From Pseudomonas mosselii (GTDB taxonomy: Bacteria; Pseudomonadota; Gammaproteobacteria; Pseudomonadales; Pseudomonadaceae), in assembly GCF_019823065.1 (NCBI RefSeq), contig NZ_CP081966.1:2263501-2327500 (forward strand): DNA of 64,000 nucleotides, written 5' to 3'. How positions within the stretch are numbered: the first letter of the stretch is position 1; every line of letters starts with the position of its first letter. Below, piece after piece: positions 62,286 to 64,000 of the stretch. The notes beneath the pieces were generated by a model that saw only the letters and a program-made list of their open reading frames with translations, did no database searches and was not told where the DNA came from. The position numbers were made by a program, and so were the translations under genes.

Positions 62286-62846
62286 ATGTCCGCACGCATC
62301 ACTCTACACAGCCTGCAGACCGCCCCGGAAGCCGCCCGCCCATTCCTTGAGAACGCGCAAAAGAACTCCGGCTTCATCCCCAACCTGCTGGGCATCCTGG
62401 CCAACGCCCCGGCGGCGCTGGAAACCTACGTTACCGTCTCGGCGCTCAACGGCAAATCCGAGCTGACCCTGGCCGAGCGCGAAGTGGTGCAACTGATCGC
62501 CGCCACCCAGCATGGCTGCGATTTCTGCGTTGCCGGCCACACCGCCGTGGCGCTGAACAAGGCCAAGCTGCCCCAGGAAGTGGTCGATGCCCTGCGTGCC
62601 CGTGGCGAGCTGCCCGACGCCCGCTACGAGGCCCTGGCCGCGTTCGCCCGCGAGGTGATCGACACCCGTGGCAACGTTTCTGACACCACCTATCAGGCGT
62701 TTCGCGATGCCGGTTTCAGCGAAGGCAACGCCCTGGAAGTGATTCTCGGCGTGAGCCTCGCAACCCTGTGCAACTTTGCTAATGTGTTCGCCCAGACGCC
62801 GCTCAACGACGAGCTCGGCAAGTACCGCTGGCAGCCATCGGCCTGA
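62286..62846 (+). CDS. Carboxymuconolactone decarboxylase/AhpD-like protein
   Basis: This 186-aa protein starts at ATG 62286 (AAAGGAG upstream). The GCDFCVAGH motif (about 79-87) supplies the CxxC and His of the AhpD-type peroxidase site. It may reduce peroxides or partner a disulfide system. Confidence 0.85.
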   Translation: MSARITLHSLQTAPEAARPFLENAQKNSGFIPNLLGILANAPAALETYVTVSALNGKSELTLAEREVVQLIAATQHGCDFCVAGHTAVALNKAKLPQEVVDALRARGELPDARYEALAAFAREVIDTRGNVSDTTYQAFRDAGFSEGNALEVILGVSLATLCNFANVFAQTPLNDELGKYRWQPSA

Positions 62847-62893
62847 TCGGGGCCTGATGCCGGCGCGCCCGGCGTTTCAACAGGAGTAGGGAC

Positions 62894-63958
62894 ATGCTTG
62901 ATCATGCATTTCGACAATGGCTGGATGCCAATGCCGAGGCCATCGACCAGGGCCAGTGCGATCCACACCGGGTGCTGGCGCAGATCGCCGAATCGCAACT
63001 GCTGCGCATCGGCGTCGACCCGGCCCTTGGCGGCTCGGGTGGCGACGTCACCGCGGCGGTCGAGGCCATCGCCGCCATCGCCAGCCATTCGCTGGCCGCG
63101 GCCTTCGTCTGCTGGGGCCAGCGCGCCTTCATCGAATACTTGCTGCAAAGCCCCAACCGGGCGCTGTGCGAGCGGCTGCTGCCCGACCTGCTGAAGGGCG
63201 AGCTGGCCGGAGCCACCGGCCTGTCCAACGCCATGAAGTTCCTTTCCGGCATCGAGGCCTTGCAGGTGCGTGGCCGCGCCGAGAGCGATGGCTGGAACCT
63301 GGAAGGACGCCTGCACTGGGTGACCAACCTGCGCCAGCACGGTTTCGTGGTGGCCGCGGCCATCGAGGATGATACCGGTGGCGCACCGTTCGTGGTCGCC
63401 ATCCCGTCGAACGCGCCGGGCCTGGAGCGCTCCGACGACCTGCAACTGATGGGCCTGCAGTCGAGCAACACGGCGGCGCTGGCCTTCCACCAGGTGCCTT
63501 TGGCGCGCGACTGGCTGCTACACGACAACGCCCGCGCGTTTCTGCCCAGGGTGCGTCCGGCGTTCCTGGCGCTGCAGTGCGGCATGGCCATCGGCCTGGC
63601 ACGCCGCGCCCTGGAGGAGGCACAGGCGCACCTGCAAGGGCGTGGCGCCTTCCTCGAGGAGGCCCGCCAGGTGCTCGCCGAGCGCCTGGAGAACACCGTC
63701 GCCGAGCTCAAGCAGGGGCTGCGCGACGACCGCTTCCAGGGCCAGCCGGCCGCCTTGTTCAAACTGCGCATCACCCTCGCCGAATGCGCCGCCGACGCCG
63801 TGCAGCTGGAGCTGCAGGCCAGCGGTGGCAAGGCCTACCTGACCGCCTATGGCGAGGGCTTCGCCCGCCGCTGGCGCGAGTCGGCGTTCGTGCCGATCGT
63901 CACTCCGAGCCTGGTGCAACTGCGCGCCGAGCTGCAACGCCAGGCGGCCTCTGCATGA
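62894..63958 (+). CDS. Acyl-CoA dehydrogenase-like flavoprotein
   Basis: This 354-aa protein has the acyl-CoA dehydrogenase fold: GVDPALGGSGGD near residue 40, GATGLSNAM near 112, GMAIGLARRALE near 235 and a helical C-terminal domain. In Pseudomonas such short members lie in organosulfur or sulfonate uptake operons and may be monooxygenases; the adjoining ABC transporter supports that, by inference. Its stop overlaps the next gene. Confidence 0.75.
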   Translation: MLDHAFRQWLDANAEAIDQGQCDPHRVLAQIAESQLLRIGVDPALGGSGGDVTAAVEAIAAIASHSLAAAFVCWGQRAFIEYLLQSPNRALCERLLPDLLKGELAGATGLSNAMKFLSGIEALQVRGRAESDGWNLEGRLHWVTNLRQHGFVVAAAIEDDTGGAPFVVAIPSNAPGLERSDDLQLMGLQSSNTAALAFHQVPLARDWLLHDNARAFLPRVRPAFLALQCGMAIGLARRALEEAQAHLQGRGAFLEEARQVLAERLENTVAELKQGLRDDRFQGQPAALFKLRITLAECAADAVQLELQASGGKAYLTAYGEGFARRWRESAFVPIVTPSLVQLRAELQRQAASA

Positions 63959-64000
63959 CCGACGTGCTACTCGAAGCCCGTGACATTAGCCTGGGCTACC
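63955..64000 (+). CDS. ABC transporter ATP-binding protein, N-terminal end only
   Basis: The frame MTDVLLEARDISLGY begins in an ATGA overlap with the dehydrogenase gene and runs off the window. This is the typical start of an ABC ATPase, with the A-loop aromatic in LGY. The substrate cannot be told. Confidence 0.6.
   Translation, partial: MTDVLLEARDISLGY

Noticed and set aside
1..64000. CRISPR arrays, rRNA operons and complete tRNA genes
   Set aside because: No regularly spaced repeats, rRNA-like sequence or full cloverleaf was found; only the tRNA-Ser 3' fragment at 13011.

Overview
The window looks like a Pseudomonas chromosome, probably of the P. putida group. The evidence is the gene content of the right-hand 24 kb, the REP-type repeats (46602-46681, 60169-60236), the style of the ars genes and a phage-type integrase beside a tRNA-Ser 3' end. 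No rRNA, complete tRNA or CRISPR array is visible. All family assignments come from reading motifs, with no database search.

The left 40 kb is a mosaic of accessory DNA. Bases 1-13010 form a defence-rich island. It holds a metallophosphatase fragment, several small unknown genes, a DUF2971 gene, and a complete CBASS anti-phage locus of the HORMA/TRIP13 (type III) kind. The CBASS locus reads leftwards as capW repressor and a SLOG-nucleosidase effector, and rightwards as CD-NTase, Cap7 HORMA, Cap6 TRIP13 ATPase and a Cap18 exonuclease. Next to it a KAP-type P-loop NTPase and a HEPN-like protein are transcribed divergently. The island ends in a 24-base tRNA-Ser 3' fragment (13011-13034).

A second element starts immediately after that fragment. 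It carries a tyrosine integrase, a DUF4224 excisionase, membrane-anchored accessory genes, a PAPS-reductase-like PP-loop protein and a C5 cytosine methyltransferase. It breaks off inside a phage tail-tube gene at 21613. A large arsenic cassette follows: arsN1, arsO, arsR, an arsC with a nonsense codon, arsR, arsC, acr3, arsH, a phosphatase, GAPDH and arsJ. A second flavin monooxygenase gene has been split by an IS66-family element. After a VOC/LysR pair and IS debris, a second diverged excisionase (35190-35423) marks the remains of a third, related element. That element has small unknown genes, a pair of paralogues and a candidate PD-(D/E)XK nuclease. An IS256-family element with an 8-bp target duplication (38576-38583 and 39946-39953) ends the mosaic.

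From 39948 onward the sequence is GC-rich and ordinary for a Pseudomonas core. It begins with a purine-nucleoside permease and Tsx-like channel pair under a LacI/PurR-type operator. It then has several divergent regulator/target pairs (LysR/SDR, LysR/TSUP, Lrp/LysE, AraC/AhpD-like), GGDEF and GGDEF-EAL signalling proteins, an SLC13 transporter, small envelope proteins, a CobB sirtuin, and a RidA gene behind a SoxR-like promoter. The window ends at the start of an acyl-CoA-dehydrogenase/ABC-transporter operon.
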